Counted from the first letter of the stretch, positions 1-9,914 are shown. The stretch is 64,000 nt of DNA from Rudanella paleaurantiibacter (GCF_009184635.1 NZ_WELI01000001.1:124001-188000); one strand, 5' to 3'. Notes: a model not told the origin generated them from the letters alone. Numbers and translations: made by a program.

Positions 1-994
1 AATTTATGATAAGTCGCTGTTGCTGGGCCTGAAAGCGGCCAAGCCCAACCAACAACTGGCCGACATCAATTCGCGGCAAACCCGGGAGGAGATTATCTAC
101 AACATCGCCAGCAATTACTATCAGGTGTTTGTGGTACAGCAGCAAATTAAACTGCTGAAAGACAACCTCGAACGGACGCAACAGGTGTTGAATATTCTGA
201 AGCTGCAACGCGACAATGGCGTGATTCAGCCCATTGACTACACCAACACCGAGGTGAATTACAACAATACCCGGTCGCAGTTGGCCCTGGCCGAGAACGA
301 CTTGAACCTGGCCCTGAACCGGCTCAAGTTTCAGATGGGTATGACGCAGGAGCAAACCATTTCGCTGGCCGATTCGCTCGTGGCGAGTCAGCTGCCAACC
401 GTACAGCCCGCCGTATTTGACCCCCGTAATCTGGCCAGTTACCAGCAGGGTGAGGCCAATCTGGCCCTCCAGCGGATTCAGCTCGAACGCAACCGGGCGG
501 GGTATCTGCCTACCTTAAGCGCAACGGCCAGTTATGGTACATTGGCATTTGCCAACGACTTCGGCGGAGCGTTTAAAAACATGACCGGCTTCGGGAGCAT
601 TGGCCTCCGGCTGAACGTGCCGATTTTTGACGGGTTGCAACGCGACGCGCAGGTGCAGCAGGCCAAACTAACCGTACTGACGCAGGAAGAGCGGCAGCGG
701 CTCAACACGGCCTCGTTTCAGTTGCAGTTCAACAACGCCCAGTCGCAGTTGCAGCGGGCGCAGGTGAGCGCGCAAAACGACGATCGCAACGTGCAGCTGG
801 CCCAGCAGGTGTACAACGTAACCACCCTCCAATACCGGCAGGGCACCAAATCGCTAACCGACCTGCTCAATGCCGACAACAGCTACCGGCAAGCGCAGTC
901 GAACTACATCAATTCACTCATTAATTTTTATCAGGCGCGGCTCGACCTCGAACAGTCGCAGGGTACGCTCCTGACTTTCTACAACGGGCTTTAA
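1..994 (+). CDS. TolC-family outer membrane efflux protein (5' partial)
   Basis: This is the outer-membrane channel of a tripartite RND efflux pump. The reading frame is open to the left edge (codons from base 2 read IYDKSLLL), so the true start and signal peptide lie outside the window. The visible part is rich in Gln, Asn and Leu in long amphipathic helices, with the TolC repeat pattern seen twice. The first repeat runs through YYQVFVVQQQIKLLKDNLE and RDNGVIQPIDYTNTEVNYNN. The second includes LNVPIFDGLQRDAQVQQAKL, a typical TolC-family landmark, and YRQGTKSLTDLLNADNSYRQ. It ends 24 nt before the periplasmic adaptor gene and is clearly cotranscribed with the adaptor and inner-membrane pump. 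The family call is secure; the substrate cannot be told from sequence. Confidence 0.92.
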   Translation, partial: IYDKSLLLGLKAAKPNQQLADINSRQTREEIIYNIASNYYQVFVVQQQIKLLKDNLERTQQVLNILKLQRDNGVIQPIDYTNTEVNYNNTRSQLALAENDLNLALNRLKFQMGMTQEQTISLADSLVASQLPTVQPAVFDPRNLASYQQGEANLALQRIQLERNRAGYLPTLSATASYGTLAFANDFGGAFKNMTGFGSIGLRLNVPIFDGLQRDAQVQQAKLTVLTQEERQRLNTASFQLQFNNAQSQLQRAQVSAQNDDRNVQLAQQVYNVTTLQYRQGTKSLTDLLNADNSYRQAQSNYINSLINFYQARLDLEQSQGTLLTFYNGL

Positions 995-1018
995 TCAACC
1001 GGAATACAACCGAATGTC

Positions 1019-2074
1019 ATGAAAAAGACACCTTTAATCGTCATCATGAGTGCCTTAGCCATTGTCGCTTTGATCGGCTTCCGGCTGGCCTCCAACAAAA
1101 AGAAAATCGACGAGCAGAAAGCGCCCGTCGTAGCTACCAACGTGGCTATTCCGGTTACGGTAGCCTCGGTGGAAGAGGGCACGGTGAGCCAGCAGCTGAT
1201 CAAAACGGGTAATCTGATTCCGTTTCGGGAGGCCAACATTACGGCTACAACTGCCGGTAAGGTCGAAGCGGTCAACTTCAATCTGGGTAGCCAGATTCGG
1301 CAGGGGCAGATGCTCGTACAGCTCGACAATAAGCTGAAAGAATTGTCGCTCCAGTCGACGCAGCTGACCATCGACAAACTGAAGAAAGACGTTGACCGGT
1401 ATAATACCTTGTTGGCGGGTAATGCTACCACCGAAATTCAGGTAAACGAAACCCGGTATAACTACCAGAACGCCCTGAATCAGGCCGAGCAGATTCGGAA
1501 GCAGATTCAGGACGCCAACGTGAAGGCCCCTATCAGCGGGCAGGTGGTGAAAAAAGACATTGAGCCGGGCGAGTACATTTCGCCGGGTACGGTGCTGGGT
1601 ACGGTACTCGATGTGTCGCGGCTGAAAGTAAACGTGCTGGTTAATGAAAGCGATGTGTACGGGCTCCGCAAAGGGCAGTCGGTACGGATTTCGGCCGATG
1701 TGTTTCCGGGTCGGACGTTCAGCGGGCAAATCTCGTACATCGCTCCGCAGGGTACCGAAGAGCACAATTACCCCGTTGAGATTACCCTCAGCAGTGCAGG
1801 TGGTTTGAAAGCAGGCACGTTTGTCAATGTTGACTTCTCGCAGCAGTCGAACCAGAAAGCCCTGCAAATTCCGCGCATCGCCCTGGTGGAGAGCATCAAG
1901 AATCCGTACGTGTACGTGATTGAGGGCGGAGTAGCCCGGCAACGGAAAATTAAGGTGGGTCGCGAGTTTGGCGATGCAATCGAGGTAATCGGTGGATTGT
2001 CGGTGGGTGATCAGGTAGTCACAACCGGTCAATTGAACCTGAGCGACGGTAAGACCGTGCAAATCACGAAATAA
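1019..2074 (+). CDS. RND efflux periplasmic adaptor (HlyD/MFP family)
   Basis: Membrane-fusion adaptor linking the inner-membrane RND pump to the TolC-type channel. An N-terminal hydrophobic segment (residues about 5-22) anchors it or serves as an uncleaved signal; there is no lipobox. Then come a barrel-sandwich (lipoyl-like) half ending near GKVEAVNFNLGSQIRQGQML, a short alpha-helical hairpin (about 105-165), the second lipoyl half (VKAPISGQVVKKDIEPGEYI), a beta-barrel domain, and a C-terminal membrane-proximal domain ending in GDQVVTTGQLNLSDGKTVQI. The 351-residue length is normal for the family. The ATG at 1019 gives the only sensible N-terminus. It sits 9 nt before the pump gene, so the three genes form one operon. 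Confidence 0.95.
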   Translation: MKKTPLIVIMSALAIVALIGFRLASNKKKIDEQKAPVVATNVAIPVTVASVEEGTVSQQLIKTGNLIPFREANITATTAGKVEAVNFNLGSQIRQGQMLVQLDNKLKELSLQSTQLTIDKLKKDVDRYNTLLAGNATTEIQVNETRYNYQNALNQAEQIRKQIQDANVKAPISGQVVKKDIEPGEYISPGTVLGTVLDVSRLKVNVLVNESDVYGLRKGQSVRISADVFPGRTFSGQISYIAPQGTEEHNYPVEITLSSAGGLKAGTFVNVDFSQQSNQKALQIPRIALVESIKNPYVYVIEGGVARQRKIKVGREFGDAIEVIGGLSVGDQVVTTGQLNLSDGKTVQITK

Positions 2075-2083
2075 CGAGAAATC

Positions 2084-5000
2084 ATGTCTGTATCCGAAAT
2101 AGCTGTCAAACGGCCGCTGTTGGTCACCACGGTCTTTATCGTACTGATTTTGTTCGGTGCGCTGGCCTACCAGCAGTTGTCGTATAATTTGTTACCCAAG
2201 TTTGAGGCCAACGTGATTAGCGTGGCCACGGTGTACCGGGGGGCCTCGGCCGATGAGGTCGAAACCAACGTAACCAAACGCATCGAAGACGCCTTGTCGT
2301 CGCTCGAAGGGCTCGACCGGATGACCTCAACCTCGCAGGAGGGGGCTTCTATTGTGGTGGTGCAGTTGAAAAACGGGGTGAGCACTACGCTTGCCCAACA
2401 GGATGCCCAACGCAAGGTGGAGCAGATTCTGAACCTCCTGCCCGACGGTGCCGACCGGCCTATTCTGAATAAGTTTTCGACCGATGAGATTCCGGTGTTG
2501 CGGATGGGCGTGACGGCCGATATGCCCCCCACGGCGCTTTACGACCTCATCGACAAGAATATTAAGCCGCAGCTCTCTAACGTGTCGGGGGTGGGGCAGG
2601 TAAACATCATCGGTGGGAACGAGCGTGAAATTCAGATCAACGTAAACAGCGAGAAACTGCGCGGTTACGGGATGTCCATCGGGCAGGTGTCGCAGGCCAT
2701 TGCCTCGGCCAACGCCAGCTACCCGGCTGGTCAGATCGAAACCCGCGAGTCGCAGTACTCCATTCGGTTCGATGCCTCGGTCGAAACCACCAACCGGCTA
2801 CGAAACCTGATTGTGGCCCGGCGGGCCAATGGAAGTGAGGTGTTGCTGAAAGACGTAGCCGAAGTAGTGGATGCCACCACCAAGCCTACGGCCATTAACC
2901 ACATCAACGCCCGCCCGTCGATTGGTTTGCAGATTCAGAAGCAGTCGGACGCCAACGCCGTGTCGGTGAGTCAACTGACGCAGGCGCGTATCAAGCAGCT
3001 CGAAAAGCAGTACGATAACGTGAAGCTGAAGTTCAATATCGCGTCCGATCAGTCGGTGTACACGCTGGCTTCGGCCGATGCCGTGGTGTTCGATATGGGG
3101 CTGGCTATCCTGATTGTGTCGGTGGTGATGCTGCTTTTCCTGCACAGTTTCCGGTCGGCCATGTTCGTACTGGTGGCGTTGCCTTCGTCCATGATTCCGA
3201 CGTTTGCGCTCATGTACATTATGGGCTTCTCGCTTAACCTGATGACTCTCATGGCCCTTTCGCTCGTGGTGGGTATTCTGGTTGACGACTCGATTGTGGT
3301 CCTGGAAAACATCAACCGGCACCTCGAAATGGGTAAAGACAAGCGGCAGGCGGCCTTGGATGGCCGGAGCGAAATTGGCTTTACCGCCCTTGCTATTACC
3401 CTTGTCGACGTGGTGGTGTTTGTTCCGCTCGCCATGACGGGTGGTCTGATTGGTAACATTCTGCGCGAGTTTGCGCTGGTGGTGGTGTTCTCTACGCTCA
3501 TGAGCTTGCTCGTGTCGTTTACCCTGACCCCCTTGCTGGCGTCTCGGTTCGGTAAAATTGAGGTGCTGAACCCGAAGTCGTTGTGGGGTCGGTTGAACCT
3601 TGGTTTTGAGAACATGATTACCCGCCTGACCGAGGCATATGGCCGGGTGTTGCAATGGTCGCTGGGGCATAAGCGTTGGATTTTTCTGGGCGTTATTGCG
3701 CTGATGGTGGGTTCTATTGCGCTGGTGCCGGCCGGATTTATCGGGGGGGCATTTATGCCGCAAAGCGATCAGGGCGAGATGAACGTTCAGATTGAGCTGG
3801 CTCCAACGGCGTCTATTTATCAGACCAATGCCGTAGCGCAGCGGGCCGAGCAGATTATTATGAAGCATCCCGAGGTGACCAATGTGTTTACCAACGTGGG
3901 TTACAGCAGCAACGGTCTGGCAACGGCATCGAACAGTAACCTGGCCGACCTGAACGTGAAGCTGGTGGATAAAAAACAGCGGACTGTATCGACCGAAGGG
4001 TTTGGGCAGATCCTGAAAGACGAAGTGGGGCGTATTCCGGGCGTGAAAGTAACGGTAAGCCCTGTGGGTATTGTGGGGGCGCAACAGGCTCCTATTCAGA
4101 TCGCCGTGAAGGGTACCAACCTTGCCGACATTCGGAAGGCAGCCGCCATTGTGAAAAAGGCAACGCAGGCCGTGCCGGGTACGCAGGATGTGAAGTACTC
4201 GGTGAAAGACCCCAAACCCGAAGTGACCGTAAACCTCGACCGCGAGAAAATGGCGCAGTTGGGCATCAATGCGGCCGAAGTGGGTATGGCCCTGCAAAAT
4301 GCGTTCCGGGGTAACGATCAGTCCAAGTTCAAGCAAAACGGTAACGAGTATGATATTCTGGTTAGCCTCGACCGATTCGACCGGAGCAACCCGCAGGACA
4401 TCAGTCGCCTGGCGTTTATGAACAACAAAGGGCAGATGTTCGAGTTGTCGCAGTTTGCCCGCGTGGAAGAACAGGTAGGTGAGAGCGTGCTTGAGCGGAT
4501 CGACCGGCTTTCGTCAGTGACCATCAACGCGCAGGTTGTGGGTCGTCCGGTGGGTACGGTGGGTACCGATATTCAGAATCTGATGGCTAAAGAGCAACTA
4601 CCCGAAGGCGTGTCGATTCAGTATCTCGGTCAGTTGCAGCAACAGTCCGACGCCTTTGGTAGCCTCGGCCTGGCCCTCGGTATAGCCATTTTGCTGGTCT
4701 ATTTCATCATGGTGGCCCTGTACGAGAGCGTTGTGTACCCGTTTGTGGTCTTGTTCTCGATTCCGGTGGCACTCGTTGGGGCGTTGCTCGCACTGGCCCT
4801 GACCATGGAGAGCCTGACGGTGTTCTCGATTGTGGGGATGATTATGTTGCTGGGTCTGGTGGCTAAAAACGCCATCCTGATCGTCGACTTTGCGAACCAG
4901 TTAAAAGCTGAGGGGCACGATGTGATTCATGCCCTGATCGAAGCGGGTAAAGAGCGTCTGCGCCCGATTCTGATGACCACCTTAGCCATGATTTTGGGTA

Positions 5001-5215
5001 TGTTGCCCATTGCGTTGGCGAGTGGTGCCGGTGCCGAAACCAAAAACGGTATGGCGTGGGTTATCATCGGTGGCCTTACCTCGTCGCTTTTGCTGACCTT
5101 GCTCGTGGTGCCGGCCATCTACCTCGTTGTCGACCGGCTCATTGCCCGGTTCACCCGGAAAAAGGTGCAGCCCAAGAAGCCGCAGGAACTGGAAGTAGCC
5201 AAGGCGATTAGCTGA
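2084..5215 (+). CDS. RND efflux pump, inner-membrane permease (HAE1/AcrB-like)
   Basis: Proton-driven inner-membrane transporter of the RND superfamily. At 1043 residues it has the full length of an AcrB-type pump: a first TM helix at about 12-30, a large periplasmic domain, TM2-6, a cytoplasmic linker, TM7, a second periplasmic domain and TM8-12. The proton-relay acidic pair is visible in TM4 as GILVDDSIVVLENI with Asp401-Asp402. The second half has the matching VGMIMLLGLVAKNAILIVDF segment. The C-terminus is short and basic (ARFTRKKVQPKKPQE). It is the last gene of the efflux operon and is followed 7 nt later by a strong hairpin. Substrate is unknown; the HAE1 type suggests hydrophobic or amphiphilic compounds rather than heavy metals. 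Confidence 0.95.
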   Translation: MSVSEIAVKRPLLVTTVFIVLILFGALAYQQLSYNLLPKFEANVISVATVYRGASADEVETNVTKRIEDALSSLEGLDRMTSTSQEGASIVVVQLKNGVSTTLAQQDAQRKVEQILNLLPDGADRPILNKFSTDEIPVLRMGVTADMPPTALYDLIDKNIKPQLSNVSGVGQVNIIGGNEREIQINVNSEKLRGYGMSIGQVSQAIASANASYPAGQIETRESQYSIRFDASVETTNRLRNLIVARRANGSEVLLKDVAEVVDATTKPTAINHINARPSIGLQIQKQSDANAVSVSQLTQARIKQLEKQYDNVKLKFNIASDQSVYTLASADAVVFDMGLAILIVSVVMLLFLHSFRSAMFVLVALPSSMIPTFALMYIMGFSLNLMTLMALSLVVGILVDDSIVVLENINRHLEMGKDKRQAALDGRSEIGFTALAITLVDVVVFVPLAMTGGLIGNILREFALVVVFSTLMSLLVSFTLTPLLASRFGKIEVLNPKSLWGRLNLGFENMITRLTEAYGRVLQWSLGHKRWIFLGVIALMVGSIALVPAGFIGGAFMPQSDQGEMNVQIELAPTASIYQTNAVAQRAEQIIMKHPEVTNVFTNVGYSSNGLATASNSNLADLNVKLVDKKQRTVSTEGFGQILKDEVGRIPGVKVTVSPVGIVGAQQAPIQIAVKGTNLADIRKAAAIVKKATQAVPGTQDVKYSVKDPKPEVTVNLDREKMAQLGINAAEVGMALQNAFRGNDQSKFKQNGNEYDILVSLDRFDRSNPQDISRLAFMNNKGQMFELSQFARVEEQVGESVLERIDRLSSVTINAQVVGRPVGTVGTDIQNLMAKEQLPEGVSIQYLGQLQQQSDAFGSLGLALGIAILLVYFIMVALYESVVYPFVVLFSIPVALVGALLALALTMESLTVFSIVGMIMLLGLVAKNAILIVDFANQLKAEGHDVIHALIEAGKERLRPILMTTLAMILGMLPIALASGAGAETKNGMAWVIIGGLTSSLLLTLLVVPAIYLVVDRLIARFTRKKVQPKKPQELEVAKAIS

Positions 5216-5222
5216 TTAGTGA

Positions 5223-5271
5223 CTAGAGCCAGGATGTTATCTCATTTAGGGAGATGACATTCTGGCTCTAG
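5223..5271. terminator. Hairpin between convergent efflux operon and beta-helix gene
   Basis: A 21-nt stem (5223-5243 pairing with 5251-5271, starting CTAGAGCCAGG) with two mismatches, both G-U compatible in RNA, and a 7-nt loop. It lies between two convergent genes and reads equally from both sides. There is no clean T run, so the bidirectional terminator role is inferred from position and stem strength. Confidence 0.7.
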
Positions 5272-5295
5272 TTAATTTATCGCTTATTCACTCAA

Positions 5296-7389
5296 TTACA
5301 GGCCCAACTTCAACCGGCCGCCTGTACCGAATACATTTAGCCCACCCATTTTGTACTGAACGCGAAAAGCCGCCACCGATACATTCGGTGGAATCGTAAC
5401 GGAATGCTGAATTTCTACTGAATCAGCAAACGTAGGTACACGCCCGCACGACCAAACGGATGGGTCTGTCCAATCGCCGTTTCGCAGTGTAAATAAGGCT
5501 GACGCATCTGTCTGTAATTCCAGCGCTCCAATATCTATACGTCCATTGCCGTAAAAACGAGGGGCCCCGGCAAAATCGAAGATGCCGACTTGCGGTTCCT
5601 GAATTGCTGGGTTACCCGCATTGATGGCGGGTGAGCAAGGCGCTAATTGTAGCGAGATTGCGCTAATAAACGGCGACGAAGTGGCTGTAAAATTATTTGT
5701 GCCAGTAAGGCTGGTCGGAAACTCTTCAAACAAGCTATGATTGGCTTCACAAACCCGGTCGTGCGTGTTGATAGATCGTGCCCCATTGTTCCAAAGAATA
5801 CAATTATCCAGCTGAAGAGTGGCAAAATCATCGTAAAAAGCTCCGCCAAAAGGTGATCGGTTGCCTTCAAACGTGCAGTTAATCGCCTTGAGTGTACCGC
5901 TGTTTGTTCGGGCCACTCCTCCATTAAAAGCCGAGTTTCGTTGGGCTATTGAGTTTGTCAGTGTGATAAACGAGTTAGGTCCAACATTATAAATAGCCCC
6001 ACCCGCATCAGTTGAGGTATTATCGTTGAGCCGGCATCGATTGAATTTAATGGTGCTCTCTCCATTGTTGCATAAAGCACCTCCCCGTTGTGTAACGGTA
6101 TTTTCGGTGAAAGTGCAGTTGTCCAGTATGGAGTTAGCCCGAAACGTATACAGCCCACCTCCATACGCCGATTTGTTTTTCTGAAAAGTACCACCAGAAA
6201 CCGTGGCTGTTGAGCTCAGAACACTAACGGAAGCTCCGTACACGGCCGAATTGCTCTCGAAATGAGTGGTTGTTATCGTACCAACGGCCGCATCCAGCTG
6301 AACTCCTCCGCCATAGTTTGTAGCAGTATTCCCAGTCAAGGTGCAACTGGTGATAAGCGTGGGCCGGGTGGTGGCTACGCTTGCGTTAGAGAGTACATAA
6401 ACTCCCCCTCCCGAATTAGCCACATTGTTTTTTATAGTACTGGTAACCAGACTAAAACTCGTTCCATTCGTACTGAATACGCCACCTCCAAGCGTTGCGG
6501 AATTGCTTTCTAACGTGCAATTTGTCAAACTTGCCGACGATCCATTTAAGTAGATTCCCCCTCCGGGGCTTTGGGATACATTGTTTTTGAAAAGGACATT
6601 GGTGGCCTGCAGTGTGGCTCCTGATTGAAGGTAAGACCCAGCCCCCTGAAGGGCCCTATTATCGCCAAGAATACAGTTAACCATTTTGGGAGCTGATCCG
6701 GCCCCCAGTAACATCGCACCGCCCTGGCCATCTGTTACATTGTAACGGAATGAACAATCTGTAAAGGTTGGAGAGCCTTCGTAACAGGCCACGGCAGCAC
6801 CACCACCCGAAGCAGCGTTATATTCGATGCTACAGTTCTTTACATGGATGGAAGAAAAGAGTAAATAGATACCTCCACCGTTCGTATTTTGCGTGTAGGC
6901 GTACCCGCCCGTGATAACAAAGCCATCTAATTGAGTGCTGGCATTCCCGTAGCTTTCAACAACTCGATAGCTATTGTCGGTGACCGATCCGGGTAAACCG
7001 ATCTCTCCACTTAAGGTTGTCGAAATAGCCGAAGTCGTTGCGGGCATCTGCAAGGCTGGCCGTTGGTCAAGTGAGGCTTCGTTGCCAACGAAACTACCGT
7101 AAACCTTAACCCCTGATGGAATAAAAAAGGAAAGGCCACGATTGGTGTTACTGGCTCCTCCAGGTTTGTATAAACCATTCGCTATCCATACCTGATCCCC
7201 GGCCTGACTGGCGTTTAGGCAACCTTGTAAATTCGTCGTGCTGGTTGCCCAACTGGTAGCGGATGCCGGATTCGTATTCAGACCGGTTGTACTAACAAAG
7301 CGAGTTGTCTGACTCTGTGCTGAAAAGGAGATTATTACAGAAAAAAGGAGAATAATAAGGCGTAGAATTTGCGGTAAACGGTAAAACAT
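5296..7389 (-). CDS. Secreted right-handed parallel beta-helix protein
   Basis: Large exported protein with a polymorphic-outer-membrane-protein/pectate-lyase-like beta-helix. The ATG at 7389 (MFYRLPQILRLIILLF) gives a classic signal peptide ending SAQSQ; a TTG at 7422 would only add 11 poorly fitting residues. Residues about 30-80 resemble the 'choice-of-anchor' start of such proteins (WIANGLYKPGG, a tandem SWATSTTNLQGCLNASQAGD). Most of the protein is a ladder of repeats of the type NCTFxxNxAxxGGGxY, with many Asn, Cys, Gly and Ser. After the motif FAGAPRFYGNGRIDIGALEL comes a C-terminal segment NGDWTDPSVWSCGRVPTFAD resembling a G8-type module. I see no T9SS sorting domain. Role unknown; surface adhesion or glycan contact is plausible. 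Confidence 0.85.
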   Translation of the reverse strand: MFYRLPQILRLIILLFSVIISFSAQSQTTRFVSTTGLNTNPASATSWATSTTNLQGCLNASQAGDQVWIANGLYKPGGASNTNRGLSFFIPSGVKVYGSFVGNEASLDQRPALQMPATTSAISTTLSGEIGLPGSVTDNSYRVVESYGNASTQLDGFVITGGYAYTQNTNGGGIYLLFSSIHVKNCSIEYNAASGGGAAVACYEGSPTFTDCSFRYNVTDGQGGAMLLGAGSAPKMVNCILGDNRALQGAGSYLQSGATLQATNVLFKNNVSQSPGGGIYLNGSSASLTNCTLESNSATLGGGVFSTNGTSFSLVTSTIKNNVANSGGGVYVLSNASVATTRPTLITSCTLTGNTATNYGGGVQLDAAVGTITTTHFESNSAVYGASVSVLSSTATVSGGTFQKNKSAYGGGLYTFRANSILDNCTFTENTVTQRGGALCNNGESTIKFNRCRLNDNTSTDAGGAIYNVGPNSFITLTNSIAQRNSAFNGGVARTNSGTLKAINCTFEGNRSPFGGAFYDDFATLQLDNCILWNNGARSINTHDRVCEANHSLFEEFPTSLTGTNNFTATSSPFISAISLQLAPCSPAINAGNPAIQEPQVGIFDFAGAPRFYGNGRIDIGALELQTDASALFTLRNGDWTDPSVWSCGRVPTFADSVEIQHSVTIPPNVSVAAFRVQYKMGGLNVFGTGGRLKLGL

Positions 7390-7474
7390 CGGCGTGTATG
7401 GTGAGTATCTAATTTGTTGCAAACCGTAAATAAAGCCTTAAAAAGTAATCGACCAATATATATTGTATTTACGG

Positions 7475-9049
7475 CTACATCTGGTTCAAAGCGGCCTTTG
7501 CTTTGTTGTCGATGCTGTTTTTGTATTCGTGTTTTTTGTAGCTCAGTGCTTTTTCGAAGAATTGTCGGGCCAGTGTTCGCTGGCCTTTTTGTTGGTGGAT
7601 ATAGCCTAGTTGCAGAGCGGCTGTGGCCCCAAATGATAGCCCCGCCCCAGCGCTGTCGGTGAGGGTAATGGCCCGCCGAAACGGAGCCAACGACAGTTCC
7701 GGCGTGTTTCGGCGCTGGTAAATACGGCCCAGCCGGTACTGGTATTCGGCCCGGTCGGCGAGGGTCGAAAAGCGGATTTCGGTGTACGGAGCCAATACCG
7801 CAAGGGCGCGGTCGGTGAAGCCGCCATCGGTAGCGAGCCGGGCCTGCATCAGTACGGTTTGCGCGGGGGTGAGTCCCCGGTTGCCCTGCGTTTCAGCAAA
7901 CTTCTGAGCGGCCTTGTCCGATTCGGTCACTGTACGGCCCACCGTTCTGACTTTCTGGAGGTAGGGGAGGGCCACGGCCGGGTTGCCGCTTAGCCAATGA
8001 CTCAGAAACAGTTTGTAGTACGTGTCTTTCAGGAAATTCTGGCCCCGGTACTGGCGCAAAAACTGTTCGTAATGCCGGATTGACGCGCTTTCGTCGCCTT
8101 TTTGCAGATAAATATCCCCCAGAATATTCTCGATGATGGGCATGGGCAGGTACGCGCTACCCGTTGGGCGACTCTCCAGAAACAGCAGTGCCTTGTCGCT
8201 TTGCCCGTTTTTCATCTGTATGGTGGCCCCAAAAAAGTGCAGCAGCAGGTTGTCGGGGTTTTGCCCGACAAGGATAGTCAGTTGTTTGGTGTCGGCATCG
8301 GTAAAGCGCAGAATGTACGACCGGATCAGGAGCGTCACCATCTCGACCTCGGTTCGGAACACCGGGTCTTGCCGGGCCCGTTCCAGTTCGGCCAACCCTT
8401 GTTGCACATTACCCCGCAGACCAATCAGGCGGGTTACCCAGGTGTAGTTTTCGGGCACCGACCCGATCAGGATGTGTAGCACCCCAAGGGCTTTCAGTTG
8501 GGGTAAAAACGTGGGGTGGAGCCGGGCGTTCTCATCCAGCAGCTTGTACGCCTTGATAATATCCCAGCAGGCGCTCACCTCGCGGCCAAACTTCAGCTTC
8601 ACAAACGCGTCGTGTAGTCGCACTTCGGCCTGTAACATACGCGCCCAGGGCGATTCGGCCGGGAGAGCCTCCAGCCGTTCGAGCCGGGTTTGCAGCAGAT
8701 CGCTTTTGCGGTCATACCCCGACTCATCGTCCGACACGAGCAGGGTAATCATCTCCGCGTAGTTAGCCAGCCAGATCGTCAGGCCATTGTTAGGGTTTTC
8801 GCGGGCAATTTGGGCGCGGGCATCGGTAACACGCAGTTTAATCAGGTCGGAATAGGCTCGCTGGAGGCCGGGTGTCCAGGTAGCATACACCGTTGGGCCG
8901 GTGTTTTTTGCGTAAACCGCAACGGGTGGAACGGCCGCACTCTGGCCAGAAAACAAGGCAAATGCTGCAAAAAAAATGAGCAGCTGACAGCCGATGGCCC
9001 GAAGAAACGTTCTTCTCAACCAATTGCCTGTCAACTGCTCGTTGCTCAC
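7475..9049 (-). CDS. Tetratricopeptide-repeat protein, exported
   Basis: A 524-residue helical repeat protein with a signal peptide or N-terminal anchor (LLIFFAAFALFSGQSAA, about residues 23-40). TPR-like helices are visible throughout, for example ILGDIYLQKGDESASIRHYE, YQYRLGRIYQRRNTPELSLA and ALQLGYIHQQKGQRTLARQF, the last two being classic TPR units close to the C-terminus. The best upstream start is a GTG at 9049; no ATG lies between it and the hydrophobic segment, so the start is uncertain and an internal TTG is possible. It lies 13 nt downstream of the zinc-ribbon gene and is probably cotranscribed with it. The specific partner cannot be read from sequence. Confidence 0.8.
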   Translation of the reverse strand: MSNEQLTGNWLRRTFLRAIGCQLLIFFAAFALFSGQSAAVPPVAVYAKNTGPTVYATWTPGLQRAYSDLIKLRVTDARAQIARENPNNGLTIWLANYAEMITLLVSDDESGYDRKSDLLQTRLERLEALPAESPWARMLQAEVRLHDAFVKLKFGREVSACWDIIKAYKLLDENARLHPTFLPQLKALGVLHILIGSVPENYTWVTRLIGLRGNVQQGLAELERARQDPVFRTEVEMVTLLIRSYILRFTDADTKQLTILVGQNPDNLLLHFFGATIQMKNGQSDKALLFLESRPTGSAYLPMPIIENILGDIYLQKGDESASIRHYEQFLRQYRGQNFLKDTYYKLFLSHWLSGNPAVALPYLQKVRTVGRTVTESDKAAQKFAETQGNRGLTPAQTVLMQARLATDGGFTDRALAVLAPYTEIRFSTLADRAEYQYRLGRIYQRRNTPELSLAPFRRAITLTDSAGAGLSFGATAALQLGYIHQQKGQRTLARQFFEKALSYKKHEYKNSIDNKAKAALNQM

Positions 9050-9062
9050 TGTTCGTTGTAGT

Positions 9063-9815
9063 CTACCGACGGCCGGGTGTTACCGGCTCAGGGGCACCTT
9101 CAACATCGGCCAGAATACGGCCGCAGTGTTCGCACACGATGATTTTCTTCCGGTCTTTGATGTCGGCCTGACGCTGGGGTGGCACTACGTTGTAGCAACC
9201 CCCGCAAGCACCCCGCCGAACGGGCACTACCGCCAGTCCGTTGAGGGCGTTACCCCGAATCCGGTCGTACGATTTCAGCAAACGCTCTTCAATGGTCAGA
9301 GCCTGCTCGTCGCGCTCAACTTTGAGGGTCTTTTCTTCCTCCTGACTTTCGGCCAGAATCTGATCCAGTTCCTGCTTCTTTACTTTCAGGTCTTCTTTCC
9401 GCTCATTCAGGGCAGCCTGCGTAGCCTTGATTTCCTCTTCCTTCGTCCGAATGCGGAATGAAGCTTCGTTGATGCGTTTGTCAGCCAGTTCAATTTCGAG
9501 CGATTGGAGCTCAATTTCCTTCGAAATAGCGTCGTATTCGCGGTTGTTCCGCACATTCATCTGCTGCTCCTTGTACCGGGTAATCAGCTTCTCCGCGTCT
9601 TTCTTAGCGGTTTTGTTGCGGTCGATTTCGTCGTCCTGCGTTTTGACTTCGTCCTGAAACTTACTGATGCGGGTTTCAAAACCGATGATCTCGTCTTCCA
9701 GGTCGCGTACTTCTTCGGGGAGGCTACCCCGAATCTTTACCAATTCATCGAGTTGAGAGTCAATAGATTGCAATTTGAGGAGAGCATCGAGCTTTTGCGC
9801 AATCGTTAGTTCCAT
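9063..9815 (-). CDS. Coiled-coil protein with C-terminal C4 zinc ribbon (DUF164-like)
   Basis: 250-residue cytoplasmic protein. Residues about 1-190 form a long charged antiparallel coiled coil (rich in Glu, Lys, Asp and Leu heptads). The C-terminus is a zinc ribbon with Cys204, Cys207, Cys228 and Cys231 (CGGC and CEHC). This is the widespread C4-type zinc-ribbon family (PF02591-like), found in many bacteria next to a Nif3-like gene, exactly as here (the Nif3-like gene is directly upstream). Members have been linked to nucleic-acid or translation-related roles, but none can be assigned here. Length and motif fit the family well. Confidence 0.9.
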   Translation of the reverse strand: MELTIAQKLDALLKLQSIDSQLDELVKIRGSLPEEVRDLEDEIIGFETRISKFQDEVKTQDDEIDRNKTAKKDAEKLITRYKEQQMNVRNNREYDAISKEIELQSLEIELADKRINEASFRIRTKEEEIKATQAALNERKEDLKVKKQELDQILAESQEEEKTLKVERDEQALTIEERLLKSYDRIRGNALNGLAVVPVRRGACGGCYNVVPPQRQADIKDRKKIIVCEHCGRILADVEGAPEPVTPGRR

Positions 9816-9828
9816 GTTGCTATATTAA

Positions 9829-9914
9829 TTAGCGAATGAGTGAATGAGTGAATGAGCGAATAGTATCCCCGCAGGGTCATTCGCTCATTCACTCATTCGC
9901 TAAATCACTCATTG
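9829..9914. repeat. Word-built inverted repeat (GAATGAGT type) between Nif3-like and zinc-ribbon genes
   Basis: Left arm 9829-9861 reads as tandem copies of GAATGAGT/GAATGAGC after TTAGC. The right arm 9879-9903 is its reverse complement with one unit fewer, and a further partial copy runs to 9914. The loop is about 17 nt. The last copy overlaps the stop codon of the Nif3-like gene (TCA at 9909-9911). Transcribed RNA would form a long stem. The same words are used again at 23331-23468. Confidence 0.8.

Noticed and set aside
2798-4336. Long minus-strand ORF (512 codons) opposite the RND pump
   Set aside because: It lies fully antisense to a certain gene, has His/Arg/Gln-rich composition and no recognisable domain; a shadow ORF of GC-rich codons.
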